From contig NZ_CP063814.1 of NCBI RefSeq assembly GCF_015277875.1, positions 2,294,001 to 2,358,000 of the forward strand: a stretch of DNA of 64,000 nt, written 5' to 3'. A program made the position numbers and the translations under genes. Each line of letters starts with the position of its first letter. Within the stretch, counting starts at the first letter, position 1. The notes beneath the pieces are model-generated. The model searched no databases and was not told the DNA's origin. It saw only the letters and a program-made list of their open reading frames with translations. Positions 63,440-64,000 of the stretch are shown piece after piece. Source of the DNA: Microbacterium luteum (GTDB lineage Bacteria > Actinomycetota > Actinomycetes > Actinomycetales > Microbacteriaceae).

Positions 63440-64000
63440 GTGAGTTGGCTCGACGACGTCGACGAGGACGACGAGCCGAAGTTCGACGAGTCCGATGTGC
63501 GCGTGCGACCGAATCCGAAGGCCAATCGCCCGCGCACCAAACGGCGGCCCGCGCACGAGGATGCCGTGGTGTGCCGCGTGCTCGGCGTCGACCGCGGCCG
63601 GTACACGGTGCTCGTCGACGAGGACGGACCCGACGAGCATCCCGCACTGGCCACACGCGCGCGGGAGCTGCGTCGCACCGCGATCGTCACGGGCGACCGC
63701 GCTCGCGTGGTGGGCGACACCTCGGGCACGGCCGGTACCCTCGCCCGCATCGTCGGCATCGAGGAGCGCACGTCTCTCCTGCGCCGCAGCGCCGACGACA
63801 CCGACCAGGTCGAACGCATCGTGGTCGCCAACGCCGATCAGATGCTCGTGGTGGTCGCCGCCGCCGACCCGGAGCCGCGCGAGCGGCTCGTCGACCGCTA
63901 CCTCGTCGCGGCCCTCGACGCGGGCATCAGACCACTGATGGTCGTGACCAAGACCGACCTCGCCGATCCGACGCGCTTCCTCCAGCACTTCGAAGGGCTG
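63440..64000 (+). CDS. rsgA: Ribosome small subunit-dependent GTPase A (partial, 3' end off window)
   Basis: The first 187 codons of RsgA/YjeQ, a circularly permuted GTPase for 30S maturation. The acidic start DDVDEDDEP leads into the OB fold (GDRARVVGDTSGTAGTLARIVG), and the G4-like motif VVTKTDLAD is visible near residue 173. The Walker A and the zinc-finger domain lie beyond the edge. The start is GTG with GGAGG four bases upstream. Confidence 0.9.
   Translation, partial: MSWLDDVDEDDEPKFDESDVRVRPNPKANRPRTKRRPAHEDAVVCRVLGVDRGRYTVLVDEDGPDEHPALATRARELRRTAIVTGDRARVVGDTSGTAGTLARIVGIEERTSLLRRSADDTDQVERIVVANADQMLVVVAAADPEPRERLVDRYLVAALDAGIRPLMVVTKTDLADPTRFLQHFEGL

Noticed and set aside
1..64000. 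CRISPR arrays, prophage genes, rRNA operons
   Set aside because: No regularly spaced short repeats, phage structural or integrase genes, or rRNA sequence were seen.

Overview
The window is high-GC DNA from an actinobacterium, most likely family Microbacteriaceae and probably Microbacterium or a close relative. The evidence is the fused Kgd-type 2-oxoglutarate enzyme, a SigR/RsrA-type sigma and anti-sigma pair next to aroA and rsgA, a GuaB1-type GMP reductase, the actinobacterial argS-lysA-hom-thrC-thrB-rho-prfA-prmC-tsaC order, many GTG/TTG starts and GTGA/ATGA overlaps. The genus is an inference from gene content.

Region 1 to 15.1 kb is a minus-strand housekeeping block read right to left: argS, an LmeA-like DUF2993 gene, lysA, hom, thrC, thrB, rho, prfA, prmC, tsaC and a WecA/MraY-type transferase cut by the window edge. 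It has the order known from mycobacteria, with three departures: cysK-cysE sits inverted between prfA and prmC, no rpmE lies between rho and prfA, and a broken glutamine-synthetase-like remnant lies between lysA and the DUF2993 gene.

Region 15.1 to 30.2 kb is mixed: a transglutaminase-like protein, a BCCT transporter, a GDSL-type secreted protein, tRNA-Arg(CCG), a GAF histidine kinase, a CPBP-like membrane protein, trmB, a DUF3097 gene, a TPM-PspA pair, an arginase-family enzyme with a small HExxH protein, a SIP-domain gene behind a DtxR-like iron box, a protein phosphatase, an AhpD-like protein and an alpha/beta hydrolase. About 0.5 kb after pspA carries a two-copy intergenic repeat.

Region 30.2 to 41 kb holds a complete five-gene peptide-type ABC importer operon, a leaderless-looking protealysin-like M4 metallopeptidase overlapping its probable inhibitor emfourin, a GNAT acetyltransferase, ung, a phosphoribosyltransferase, an MFS transporter and an SDR.

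Region 41 to 50.6 kb is the most interesting part. metY and metX, usually neighbours, lie about 7 kb apart on the plus strand. Between them are an IS30-family element and an opposite-strand operon that looks like a complete long-chain olefin pathway: oleA, a natural oleB-oleC fusion, oleD and a further atypical SDR.

Region 50.6 to 64 kb has a thiamine-binding-type protein, a GT87-like membrane transferase, nnrD, two tandem CNNM/CorC-type proteins, guaB1, kgd, the rsrA-like/sigR-like pair, aroA and the start of rsgA. Methionine, threonine, lysine and cysteine synthesis are strongly represented: hom, thrB, thrC, lysA, metX, metY, cysK and cysE all occur here. Many genes have a -10-like hexamer only 6 to 9 bases before the start codon, which suggests leaderless transcription is common.
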